Positions 15,400 to 23,439 of a DNA stretch of 27,972 nt are shown piece by piece (position 1 is the first letter of the stretch; each line of letters starts with the position of its first letter). The DNA is taken from contig JABDEN010000017.1 of assembly GCA_013287025.1 (NCBI GenBank), positions 1 to 27,972 of the forward strand, in the 5' to 3' direction. A program made the position numbers and the translations under genes. Source of the stretch: Gammaproteobacteria bacterium. Lineage in GTDB: Bacteria > Pseudomonadota > Gammaproteobacteria > DSM-16500. Under the pieces are notes generated by a model. That model searched no databases and was not told the DNA's origin. It saw only the letters and a program-made list of their open reading frames with translations.

Positions 15400-16338
15400 A
15401 TGTCAGAAGAATCTGAAAATTTGACTCAATTACTGGTCAAGGATTTGATTCAAGAAAAACGTTCCGAAAAACGCTGGAAGAATATTCGATTCTTCATCGG
15501 ACTTTTGGTGATCGTTTTAATTTTATTTGTGGTGTTTTCTGAAAGTACTCCCAACAATCTTTCAGAAGGTGAAGGCAAAGATTATGTCTCTATGGTTCGA
15601 TTACAAGGCATGATTGGTCCGGATGATGATTTTTCAGCGCAAAATGTCGTTCCTTTGTTGGTTAATGCATTCAAGGACACAGAATCGAAAGGTGTTATTT
15701 TAGATATTAATTCAGGCGGCGGTACGCCGGTTCAAGCGTCGATTATTCATGATGCGATTCTCGATTTAAAGAAAAAATACAATAAAAAAGTCATTGTAGT
15801 GGGTGAAGATATGCTGGCATCGGGCGCTTATTTTGTCGCGGTTGCAGCAGATAAAATTTATGTGAATCCTAACTCTATTACCGGATCAATCGGTGTCATT
15901 ATGAAAGGATTTGGATTCGCGGATTTATTGAAAAAAGTGGGTGTTGAGCGTCGGGTTTATGCTTCAGGCGCTGAAAAAGATCGTCTCGATCCATTCTTAC
16001 CGCAAAATGCTGCAGATGTTGCGAAGATTGATCAATTGATCGGCGACATTCATGAGAATTTTGTGAAAGTTGTGGTTGAAGGTCGAAAAGGCAAATTGCA
16101 AGCCGACCCGAAAATTCTTTTTACCGGCGATTTTTGGACGGGTCAATCCGCACTGAAATTAGGCTTAATTGATGGCCTCGGTAATTTGCAAGACGTCATG
16201 CGTAAAGAATTCTCGGTGCAACGTTATAAAGATTACAGCCAATCAGAATCTGTGATGAAGGCTTTGATGGGTCAAGTTGGCGCGTCGATGAAGATGATGA
16301 TGAGCGATGATGCTGCTTTACCATCGTTGAGTCGTTAA
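15400..16338 (+). CDS. sppA: Signal peptide peptidase SppA-type S49 serine protease
   Basis: About 312 residues, the short (single-domain, ~36 kDa) form. It has an N-terminal cytosolic stretch, one membrane helix ([16 protein letters not shown]) and the S49 protease domain: [35 protein letters not shown] and ITGSIGVI. Counting from 15400, nucleophile Ser141 lies in ASGAY and general base Lys193 in SGAEKD, 52 residues apart, as for the Ser147/Lys199 dyad of Bacillus subtilis SppA. It degrades cleaved signal peptides and membrane protein remnants. Two ATGs, 15394 and 15400, compete; the second has AGG at better spacing. It is divergent from coxB and leads into yaiI 28 bases later. Confidence 0.9.
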   Translation: MSEESENLTQLLVKDLIQEKRSEKRWKNIRFFIGLLVIVLILFVVFSESTPNNLSEGEGKDYVSMVRLQGMIGPDDDFSAQNVVPLLVNAFKDTESKGVILDINSGGGTPVQASIIHDAILDLKKKYNKKVIVVGEDMLASGAYFVAVAADKIYVNPNSITGSIGVIMKGFGFADLLKKVGVERRVYASGAEKDRLDPFLPQNAADVAKIDQLIGDIHENFVKVVVEGRKGKLQADPKILFTGDFWTGQSALKLGLIDGLGNLQDVMRKEFSVQRYKDYSQSESVMKALMGQVGASMKMMMSDDAALPSLSR

Positions 16339-16366
16339 CAACCTCGGCTTTGTCAGGAGTATGACA

Positions 16367-16810
16367 TTGCAAATATGGGTTGATGCAGACGCTTGTCCAA
16401 AAGCCATCAAAGAGATTTTGTTTCGCGCTGTGAATCGAACCAAAATAAACATGACGTTGGTTGCGAATCAGCTTATTTCAGTTCCAACCTCCACTTTTAT
16501 TAAAACGGTGAAGGTGGCCCCCGGATTTGATGTTGCCGATAATTATATTGTCTGCAATGTCAATGCGGGTGATTTAGTCGTGACAGCAGATATTCCCCTT
16601 GCGGATGCGGTTATTGAAAAAGGAAGTTTTGCGTTAAACCCCAGAGGTGATTTTTATACCGCAAATAATATTAAACAAATTCTTTCTATGCGAAATTTTA
16701 GCGCTGATTTAAGAAGTAGTGGGCTAATCACCGGTGGACCCAATGTCTTGGGTAAAAAAGATGTTATGCGCTTTGCGAATTCACTAGATCGTTTTTTGAC
16801 TAATCACTAA
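16367..16810 (+). CDS. yaiI: YaiI/YqxD family protein (DUF188)
   Basis: A 147-residue conserved protein of unknown biochemical role, with a PIN-like fold by family knowledge. Signature blocks are [10 protein letters not shown] at the N-terminus, [37 protein letters not shown] and [12 protein letters not shown]. Acidic residues in VDADACP, FDVAD and TADIPLAD are placed as in a metal-dependent nuclease-like site. I choose TTG at 16367: AGGAG ends 7 bases before it, and it gives [11 protein letters not shown], which fits the family start. The in-frame ATG at 16361 is only one base after AGGAG. It is likely co-transcribed with the upstream S49 peptidase gene. Confidence 0.88.
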   Translation: MQIWVDADACPKAIKEILFRAVNRTKINMTLVANQLISVPTSTFIKTVKVAPGFDVADNYIVCNVNAGDLVVTADIPLADAVIEKGSFALNPRGDFYTANNIKQILSMRNFSADLRSSGLITGGPNVLGKKDVMRFANSLDRFLTNH

Positions 16811-16885
16811 ACCCTTCTGGCGTGTCATTGCATCAATCAACATTTCGGGCCATACTTTAAGAATACACTTCAATAGGTTTTTCAC

Positions 16886-18004
16886 ATGGATGTCCGACTA
16901 TTTGTCGAATTCGATCGAGAAAACCGACGTTTAGTTTGCCGTGGCGAATGGAATCTACACAATTTTAATGTCATCCGAAAACAATTACACAAAATTTCTT
17001 GGCCGACTACTGGTGAACTTTGGGTTGATGGCAGACAACTCGTCAATATGGATAGTTCAGGTGCTTGGTTAATTGACAAGCACATCAAAAAACTGCATGA
17101 AAAAAATATCACCATTCATTTTGAAAATTTTCCTGAAGAAACTGCAAAGCTCATTGGTATTATCGAAAAACGGATCGTTCCATCCAATGAAATACCCCAA
17201 CTCAAAAAACTCAACTGGCTCGGGCAAATAGGCCGTCAAAATATCAGCCAAATTATCGATTTCTGGGAATATTTGGGTTTTATCGGTTTATTATTTATTG
17301 AATTTATTCGTGGCATTTTTGTGCCAAAACACTGGCGGTTTCAATCGTTGGTGAATGTCGTCGATAACACCGGATACCGCGCATTACCCATTATTGGGCT
17401 TTTATCTTTCATGATCGGGGTCGTCATTGCCTATCAAATGGGAAACCAATTAAGAAATTATGGCGCTGGTGTTTTTATCGTGAACTTGTTGGGCCTATCG
17501 GTTTTACGTGAATTTGGGCCCTTGCTAACCGCGATTATGGTGGCAGGGAGGACAGGTTCTTCGTATACCGCAGAACTCGGTATCATGAAGATTAATCAAG
17601 AAATCGATGCGTTAAACACCATGGGGGTGACGCCGGCCGAATTATTGTTAATTCCACGCATTATTGGGCTAGTCATTGCGCTGCCATTGCTCACCATGTG
17701 GGCGGATGTTTTCGGTATTTTGGGCGGTATGTTAATGACAGAAAATATGTTGGGCATTTCCTTTTATGACTTCATTCAACGATTTCAACATGAGATACCC
17801 GTCCGTTCTTTACTCATTGGTTTAGGAAAGGCGCCAGTTTTTGCATTGATTATTGCAAGTATTGGATGTTTTCAAGGCATGCAGGTCAAAAGTAATGCCG
17901 AAAGTTTAGGTAGATTAACGACGCGTAGTGTCGTTCTCGCGATTTTTTTCATTATAGTTGCGGATGCTCTTTTTTCAATCATTTTCAGCAGGCTCAATTT
18001 ATGA
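16886..18004 (+). CDS. mlaE: MlaE-type lipid ABC permease fused to an N-terminal STAS domain
   Basis: A 372-residue protein. Residues ~1-95 look like a STAS domain, with NMDSSGAWLID matching the MlaB-like D-S-S-G loop. Residues ~115-372 are the MlaE permease with FMIGVVIAYQMGNQLRNYG, REFGPLLTAIMVAGRTGSSYTAELG, INQEIDALNTMGVTP and a final helix pair. The permease moves glycerophospholipids across the inner membrane for outer-membrane lipid homeostasis. In E. coli MlaB is a separate STAS protein that binds the ATPase; here the fusion probably supplies that role. Stop and start of mlaF overlap (ATGA). No separate mlaB or mlaC was seen. Confidence 0.93.
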   Translation: MDVRLFVEFDRENRRLVCRGEWNLHNFNVIRKQLHKISWPTTGELWVDGRQLVNMDSSGAWLIDKHIKKLHEKNITIHFENFPEETAKLIGIIEKRIVPSNEIPQLKKLNWLGQIGRQNISQIIDFWEYLGFIGLLFIEFIRGIFVPKHWRFQSLVNVVDNTGYRALPIIGLLSFMIGVVIAYQMGNQLRNYGAGVFIVNLLGLSVLREFGPLLTAIMVAGRTGSSYTAELGIMKINQEIDALNTMGVTPAELLLIPRIIGLVIALPLLTMWADVFGILGGMLMTENMLGISFYDFIQRFQHEIPVRSLLIGLGKAPVFALIIASIGCFQGMQVKSNAESLGRLTTRSVVLAIFFIIVADALFSIIFSRLNL

Positions 18005-18774
18005 AAAAAGAAGAAAACATTATCGAAGTCAAAGACGTGAGCATTAAGCTCGGAAATGAATGGGTGCACAAAGATTTAAGTTTATCGATCAAAAAAGGTG
18101 AAATCATCGCAATTGTGGGTGGAAGTGGATCGGGAAAAACCACATTATTACGAGAAATATTGATGTTGCAGCCACCGGATTCGGGATCGATTCGCGTTTT
18201 TAATGAGGAAGTCACTACTGCAAATTATCAAACGTTATTGTCAGTGCAAAAACGTTTAGGGGTATTGTTTCAGCAAAATGCACTGTTTAGTTCTTTAACT
18301 TTATTGGAAAACACGAGCTTTCCTTTGAAAGAACATACGCATTTAGATTCCAAAACCATTAAAGAGCTCGCTGCACTTAAAATTTTATTAAGCGGTTTAC
18401 CCGTAAATGCCATTAGTAAATACCCGTCCGAACTGAGTGGCGGTATGCAAAAACGTGCCGCACTGTCGCGCGCAATTGTGTTAGATCCTGAATTATTGTT
18501 TCTTGATGAACCAACGGCAGGTTTGGATCCCGTGAGCGCTGGGGGTTTAGACGAATTAATAGTAAACTTACAGAGTACAATGGGTTTAACGGTCGTGATT
18601 GTTACGCATGATTTGGATACTTTGTGGACTGTTACCGATCGAGTGGCTTTTTTAGGAGAAGGAAAAGTACTCTGTGTCGATAAAATGTCGGAGCTAATAA
18701 AAAATCCGCATCCATTGATTCAAAAGTTTTTTAAAGGTTCACGTGGGCGAACGGCTGAAAGTATTTATCACTAA
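18001..18774 (+). CDS. mlaF: MlaF-type ABC transporter ATPase
   Basis: A 257-residue nucleotide-binding subunit. Walker A is GGSGSGKTT, the Q-loop region is LGVLFQQNALFSSLTLLEN, the signature is LSGGMQKRAALSRAI, Walker B is LLFLDEPTAGLDP and the switch His lies in VIVTHDLDTL. The FQQxALFxSLT pattern and the LSGGMxKR signature are characteristic of the Mla/Ttg2A group. It powers the MlaE permease. The ATG overlaps the mlaE stop by four bases; 36 bases separate it from the chosen mlaD start. Confidence 0.95.
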   Translation: MKKEENIIEVKDVSIKLGNEWVHKDLSLSIKKGEIIAIVGGSGSGKTTLLREILMLQPPDSGSIRVFNEEVTTANYQTLLSVQKRLGVLFQQNALFSSLTLLENTSFPLKEHTHLDSKTIKELAALKILLSGLPVNAISKYPSELSGGMQKRAALSRAIVLDPELLFLDEPTAGLDPVSAGGLDELIVNLQSTMGLTVVIVTHDLDTLWTVTDRVAFLGEGKVLCVDKMSELIKNPHPLIQKFFKGSRGRTAESIYH

Positions 18775-18810
18775 GGATCATGCACGTATGTGATCCCAAG
18801 GGCTGAAGCT

Positions 18811-19572
18811 ATGGAAACCAATGTCAGATACACAATCGTCGGTGCATTCGTTCTTATATTGTTTGCTGCCATTATTTTAGGGACAATTTGGTTGTCTTCC
18901 GGTTTATCGATTGAGACCTATGATATTTACAAAGTTTACATGAAAGAAAGTGTGAGCGGTCTTTCAGCAGATGCGGCCGTAGAATTTAACGGCGTGAATG
19001 TGGGGACGGTTAAAAAAATTCAAATTAGTCATACCAATCCAAATCTCGTCGAACTGTTATTGAGAGTACGAAGTAATACGCCTATTTCAGAAGGAACGCG
19101 CGCTTCGATGAATATGCGAGGACTGACAGGCGTTACCTTTATTTCTCTCGTAGATAAAACAACAGATAGACAACTTATTAAAGTACTTCCCGGTGAAGAA
19201 TATCCTATTATTCAAACCACGCCTTCTTTATTAATGCGTTTTGATATTGCGCTCACGAAATTAAATGAAAGTTTACATTCTGTCAGCATATCGGTGCAGA
19301 ATTTATTAAGTAAAGAAAATATTCAGTTAATGAATGATGTGATGATAAATCTCCGTAAAATTACCGGCGAAATGTCACCGCTTATACAAAATAGTATAAA
19401 CACGATTGACTTATTTAATCGTCAAACCATACCTTCGACCAATCAAGCGATCAGTAATTTAAATAACATTATGATAAATGTTTTAGAAATCACATCGGAA
19501 TTAAAAAATAATCCATCGGTATTGATTCGTGGAAAAGAGCCACGTACACCTGGGCCAGGAGAGAGTCAATGA
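18811..19572 (+). CDS. mlaD: MlaD-type MCE-domain substrate-binding protein
   Basis: A 253-residue membrane-anchored periplasmic protein. One helix (TIVGAFVLILFAAIILGTIW) at the N-terminus is followed by a single MCE domain: VSGLSADAAVEFNGVNVGTV, TRASMNMRGLTGVTFISL. A longer helical C-terminal part (about 140-245) is rich in Asn, Ile and Leu. MCE domains form hexameric rings that conduct lipids between the permease and periplasmic carriers. An in-frame GTG exists at 18790, but ATG at 18811 gives the normal METNVRYTIVGAF start and has AAGGG upstream. Its stop overlaps the next gene (ATGA), so the two are translationally coupled. Confidence 0.92.
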   Translation: METNVRYTIVGAFVLILFAAIILGTIWLSSGLSIETYDIYKVYMKESVSGLSADAAVEFNGVNVGTVKKIQISHTNPNLVELLLRVRSNTPISEGTRASMNMRGLTGVTFISLVDKTTDRQLIKVLPGEEYPIIQTTPSLLMRFDIALTKLNESLHSVSISVQNLLSKENIQLMNDVMINLRKITGEMSPLIQNSINTIDLFNRQTIPSTNQAISNLNNIMINVLEITSELKNNPSVLIRGKEPRTPGPGESQ

Positions 19573-20240
19573 TGCTAATGCAAAAATATTTGTTACTCCT
19601 ACTATTTTGTTTTTTGGGTGCATGTTCAGTGTTATCTCCTGTCAGCACAGAAGAAACGACGAAATATGTGTTAAACGTACACCCGCAGCCCATGCAAAAG
19701 AAAAAATTACAAAGAAGAAACACATTAATGGTGACAACACCAGAAGTGAAAACTATATTTAGTACTACAGATATGTTGTATTCAACATCTCGTTTTAAAG
19801 TGGCGGCGTTTGCCAAAAATAGTTGGGGTGATCCGCCTGCACAAATGCTACAACCGTTAATTATTCAAGCGATGCAAAATACGCATTATTTTACGGCGGT
19901 GGTTTCACAATCGACATTAGGGGATTATGATTTTATTTTAAGTTCTGAGATTATGGATTTTAAACAAATATTTTTTAATCGCCAAAGCATTTTCCATTTA
20001 GATTTGCGTGCACAAATTATTAATGGTGTAACTGATAAAGTTGTTGCATCAAAAGAATTCTCGATTGATCAACCTGCACCAATGAATTCACCCTTAGGTG
20101 GTGTCATTGCCGCGAATTGTGCAACTGAAAAATTGTTAGAACAGATAGCCGCGTGGTATTTACAGCAACATACTTATCCTTCGCAGTGGAAAAGTTCTGA
20201 TGTTCATCCCATGCAGAAATATCCGAATACTCTTCAATAA
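19569..20240 (+). CDS. ABC-type transport auxiliary lipoprotein (PqiC/DUF330-like)
   Basis: A 223-residue lipoprotein. The signal peptide ends in the lipobox LGAC (Cys within the first 20 residues), followed by YVLNVHPQP and a core matching the ABC_trans_aux family: STSRFKVAAFAKNSWGDPPAQML, ALQ-like helix LIIQAMQNTHYF, DYDFILSSEIMDF and FHLDLRAQI. Such proteins are often encoded beside MCE-domain transporters (as PqiC with PqiB) and are thought to contact them from the outer membrane. It completes the mlaE-F-D operon; the ATG overlaps the mlaD stop. Alternative in-frame ATGs at 19572 and 19578 change only the first residues. The palindrome at 20258 follows as likely terminator. Confidence 0.85.
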   Translation: MMLMQKYLLLLLFCFLGACSVLSPVSTEETTKYVLNVHPQPMQKKKLQRRNTLMVTTPEVKTIFSTTDMLYSTSRFKVAAFAKNSWGDPPAQMLQPLIIQAMQNTHYFTAVVSQSTLGDYDFILSSEIMDFKQIFFNRQSIFHLDLRAQIINGVTDKVVASKEFSIDQPAPMNSPLGGVIAANCATEKLLEQIAAWYLQQHTYPSQWKSSDVHPMQKYPNTLQ

Positions 20241-20257
20241 TCCACAATCAAAAAACT

Positions 20258-20338
20258 CGTCGTCCCGCGGCTTGTCCGCGGGATCCAGTGACAACATCAT
20301 TGTATTTCTGGATCCCGCGGACAAGCCGCGGGACGACG
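20258..20338. repeat. GTCCCGCG-type palindromic repeat (GC-rich variant)
   Basis: Perfect 31-base arms at 20258-20288 and 20308-20338 with a 19-base loop. The arms begin CGTCGTCCCGCGG and end GCGGGATCCAG. Same family as 2688 and 27727, differing in the central part of the arm. It lies 17 bases after the Mla operon stop and probably terminates it. Confidence 0.92.
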
Positions 20339-20351
20339 GATTTTCAATGAC

Positions 20352-20552
20352 TCACGGATTAAATGTTCTGTTAGGCGGATGTGAAGTAATAATTTCTTGA
20401 TGATTACCTAACGTATCTACGGAATAACTCACCACATTTTTCACCGTTGAAATACGATTTTTGTTAAATTGATAAGTTTTATTAATAAGTTCATCGATGC
20501 TTTCATCTTTAATTCGAATGTTTTCCTTCTCATCTTCTTCTTTACCTGACAT
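20352..20552 (-). CDS. Small acidic hypothetical protein
   Basis: A 66-residue frame that I do not recognise. The N-terminus is strongly charged (MSGKEEDEKENIRIKDESID), followed by a polar region and a short TSHPPNRTFNP tail. No signal peptide, membrane helix or cysteine is present. The ribosome binding site is poor, and there is no overlapping competitor of better quality. Residue composition resembles the charged hypothetical proteins encoded next door, so it may be a small companion gene or a remnant. It is convergent with the Mla operon. Confidence 0.4.
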   Translation of the reverse strand: MSGKEEDEKENIRIKDESIDELINKTYQFNKNRISTVKNVVSYSVDTLGNHQEIITSHPPNRTFNP

Positions 20553-20735
20553 CGCAATGATGATAAAGACGCCTTAAAAAGCCATGGGAAGTCCTTCTCT
20601 AGAAATCATTTAATAATGGTGAGTATAGCAATTTTGAAACAATTTCACCTCCCTCCCGTTCTTATGGGCTAATCGATTGATTTTGAAAGCCTAAATTTAT
20701 GAAAAAAATATGAACAAAATGCCAATAATTTGGTT

Positions 20736-20741
20736 TATAAT
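20736..20741 (+). promoter_or_regulatory. Candidate -10 box for the 20809 gene pair
   Basis: TATAAT lies about 70 bases before the start codon in an AT-rich 256-base gap that otherwise shows no gene. No good -35 hexamer is visible at 16-18 bases, and there is no TGTACA box like that of the Sel1-ankyrin genes. Confidence 0.4.
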
Positions 20742-20808
20742 ATATCAAAATGGGTGAAATATTAGAAAATTTGGCTTTTAAGACAATAAAGAAACGAGGA
20801 AAACCACT

Positions 20809-21975
20809 ATGTTAAGTAAATTTTTTAGGAATAAAAAAAAAGAAGAAAAACCTATAGATGTGACAGAAATCTGTCGAGATACTTATGATACTCCGACAAG
20901 AGAAGAAATGACACTTGGGGGAAAGGGCGCGTCATCTGGCGCAGCAAAAGACTGGAGGTCAAGCTTAAATGATTGGAAAAGAGCGGTTAGTCCTGGCAAT
21001 GGCGGTCAGGAAGTTTTCTTTTTTTCGGATGAGGCTAAGTCGGGCCAAGTCACTTTGAATCAAATATTAAAAGAAATTTATCAGAAAGAAACAGATGAAG
21101 AAAAGGAGCGTGATATCGTTTATGACGGGAAACATTATACTTTTAAAAATGTTGAAAGTTTGAAAAAATTTTTTAAAGAATATTTATTTTCGAAAGTTAA
21201 AGACGAGAAAGAAAAAGATTTATTAGCTGATGATGCACTATTACATTTACATCAAGGAGGATTGCCTAATACGTTAAATACCCTCATATTCGAAAGTTTT
21301 AGTCAAACACTCAATACGAAAACTGTACATAAACCAACTAGTTGGAAAGATACATACACGCCTTTAGATAACGGTGTTGTAATAACAGTTGAACATGATT
21401 ACTCAGGGTTAATAGTGAACTCATGGTTGAAGTCGAAGCTAAAAGAAACACCTGATGAAGATCGTGTTTTGATGAGTCTTCGATGTGATTCAACAATGTA
21501 TGTAGACAAAGATGAAAGTGGTAATTTATTAGTAAAGCATGAAATTTTACAAGCATCTTACACTATTAAAGATGAAAGCATAAAAGATTTTATATTTGGT
21601 TTAGGTTTTGTAGTGGATTACCCTGACAAAAAAGAAATGTTTGAAACGTTATTTAATGAAATTAATAAATTGAGTGAAGATAAAGATAACAATTTAAGAA
21701 ATGAATTAGGAGACATTGTAGAAAATTTTCGATTTGTTGATTTGCATAATGATGAAGATCTCCGATATTTCCAAAATATGTTAGGCACCAAGATTTATGA
21801 ATTTGTTGCCAAAATAAACGATATAAATTCAAAGAAATTAACAGGTACTCGAAGAGAAGAAGTCAACATTGATAAAATAAACCAAGCTTATAATATATCG
21901 ATGAACTTGGATCAATTTATTTCCGATAAAATAGATAAAATAAAACCTAAAGAAGGTATGGGGCATAGAAAATAA
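20809..21975 (+). CDS. Uncharacterised protein, first of a tandem paralogous pair
   Basis: A 388-residue soluble, highly charged protein with no signal peptide or membrane segment; I cannot assign a family. It shares blocks with the next gene in the same order: PIDVTEIC near residue 15, a LGGK/IGGK motif, a Trp-containing DW motif, YLFSKVKDEK, ADDALLHLHQGGLP (about residues 144-157), and SIKDFIFGLGFVVDY (about 257-271). The N-terminus is basic (FFRNKKKEEK) and coded in part by a run of nine A. GAGGA lies about 9 bases before the ATG. The 57-base gap to the paralogue suggests one transcript. Charge, repeat-flanked position and lack of known fold would fit a host-interaction protein, but that is only inference. 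Confidence 0.75.
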   Translation: MLSKFFRNKKKEEKPIDVTEICRDTYDTPTREEMTLGGKGASSGAAKDWRSSLNDWKRAVSPGNGGQEVFFFSDEAKSGQVTLNQILKEIYQKETDEEKERDIVYDGKHYTFKNVESLKKFFKEYLFSKVKDEKEKDLLADDALLHLHQGGLPNTLNTLIFESFSQTLNTKTVHKPTSWKDTYTPLDNGVVITVEHDYSGLIVNSWLKSKLKETPDEDRVLMSLRCDSTMYVDKDESGNLLVKHEILQASYTIKDESIKDFIFGLGFVVDYPDKKEMFETLFNEINKLSEDKDNNLRNELGDIVENFRFVDLHNDEDLRYFQNMLGTKIYEFVAKINDINSKKLTGTRREEVNIDKINQAYNISMNLDQFISDKIDKIKPKEGMGHRK

Positions 21976-22032
21976 TTTTTAAAAATTATTATTTTTATTT
22001 GTTTTAACGCTAAAAAATCGAGGAAATATATT

Positions 22033-23307
22033 ATGTTACCCAGAAAAGAAACAACAAAAGAACAAGGTATTACTGAACCTAAAGAAGATTGGAAAAAAAC
22101 TATTGATGTAACGAAAGAATGTCAAGCTTTATATAATCTTCCCGAGCGAAAAAATGTTTCAATTGGCGGAAAAAAATCTCCTGGCGCAGCCTTAAATGAA
22201 GGTAAAAAAGATTATAATCAATCTCTGAAAGATTGGGCACGTGCTGCACCAATTGTACCGGGTAAAGATAATAAAAAAGAAAGCGGAGCTCAAACCATTT
22301 ATTTATATGTTAAGGACGAAAAAATAGCATTATCAAAGTTATTAGAACAAATTTATAAAAATGATGAAGATAAAAAGCGATACGATCTTGTATTGAATAT
22401 TGAATCTCACGTGACTTTTAATAGTATCGAAGGTTTAAAACACTTTTATGCAGATTATCTTTTTTCTAAAGTCGCAGACGAAAAGAAAAAAGAGGCGTTA
22501 GCAGACCATGCAATTTTACACTTGCATCAATCAGGTTTACCTTGGGCGCTCAGTTTTCTCATACTTCAAAACTCTCTTCAGACCAGCGATAAATATTTAA
22601 TGCATCCTTCCGTTTGGCATGAAACCTTTCGCCCCGAAGAAAATGGCGTCTCGATAATGGCAGAACATCAGTTCACCAAAATGATTTTAAATAATGATCC
22701 TGAAGAACCGTTAATTTTGGAAAATGGTGGTATACGTTCACAATGTGAAGCGAGTATTTTTCTTTATGAGAGTCAATATAAAATTAAAGATCCTCAAATT
22801 ATGGTGAGTCAGAAAGTGAATAAAGCCACATTTTCCCTGCACGATGAAAACGTTAAGGATTTTATTTTTGGAATTGGATTTGTAAAAAATTACCAAGAAA
22901 AACAAAATTTATTTAATAAAATATATGAAAAAATAAATGAAGTATCAAAGGATCAGAAAAAATTTGATGAGTTAACGCCCAAAAAAAAGGAAAAACAGCA
23001 AACGAAGGGACATATTGCATCAAAAGAAAAAGTAAAGGCTTTATCCGAAGCGGTAGAAAAATTTAAACTGATTGATTTAACGAATCTCGAAGAACTGACT
23101 ATATTTCAGGAATATCTTCAAAAAAAAATGTTTGGAATTAATCGCACGCCTGAGACGAGCCCAAGTTATCTTGCTGACGCGCTTGCACGTGTTTCAAATT
23201 TAGGATTGATGAAAAAAGTGAAACCTCGAACAGTAGATATTTTGCAAGAGTTATCAGAATTTGTTGCTAACCATCAGAAAAAATTGAAATTCACGTCGGA
23301 ACGCTAA
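22033..23307 (+). CDS. Uncharacterised protein, second of a tandem paralogous pair
   Basis: A 424-residue paralogue of the preceding gene. Shared blocks include TIDVTKEC (about residues 23-30), SIGGK, SLKDWARA, YLFSKVADEK, ADHAILHLHQSGLP and NVKDFIFGIGFVKNY. The spacing between blocks is similar but it has extra Lys-rich segments, including LTPKKKEKQQTKG, and a longer C-terminus ending VANHQKKLKFTSER. No known domain, signal peptide or membrane helix is evident. The ribosome binding site CGAGGAAA matches the one before the first paralogue, so the duplication may include the leader. An inverted repeat starts 16 bases after the stop and is the likely terminator. Confidence 0.75.
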   Translation: MLPRKETTKEQGITEPKEDWKKTIDVTKECQALYNLPERKNVSIGGKKSPGAALNEGKKDYNQSLKDWARAAPIVPGKDNKKESGAQTIYLYVKDEKIALSKLLEQIYKNDEDKKRYDLVLNIESHVTFNSIEGLKHFYADYLFSKVADEKKKEALADHAILHLHQSGLPWALSFLILQNSLQTSDKYLMHPSVWHETFRPEENGVSIMAEHQFTKMILNNDPEEPLILENGGIRSQCEASIFLYESQYKIKDPQIMVSQKVNKATFSLHDENVKDFIFGIGFVKNYQEKQNLFNKIYEKINEVSKDQKKFDELTPKKKEKQQTKGHIASKEKVKALSEAVEKFKLIDLTNLEELTIFQEYLQKKMFGINRTPETSPSYLADALARVSNLGLMKKVKPRTVDILQELSEFVANHQKKLKFTSER

Positions 23308-23322
23308 TGCTTGTCAGGCTTT

Positions 23323-23407
23323 GTCATCCTGAACGAAGTGAAGGATCAGTTTACAATCCACATGATGGTGGAGAATTAAACCGATCCTTCACTTCGTTCA
23401 GGATGAC
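23323..23407. repeat. Palindromic repeat (GTCATCCTGAACGAAG type)
   Basis: Perfect 25-base arms at 23323-23347 and 23383-23407, starting GTCATCCTGAACGAAGTG. The 35-base centre contains a short second inverted repeat (CCAC...GTGG). It separates two convergent genes, so it may terminate both. Only copy of this sequence type in the window. Confidence 0.9.
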
Positions 23408-23439
23408 CTCACATGCAACAAAGCCCATCCAAGGGGCGG

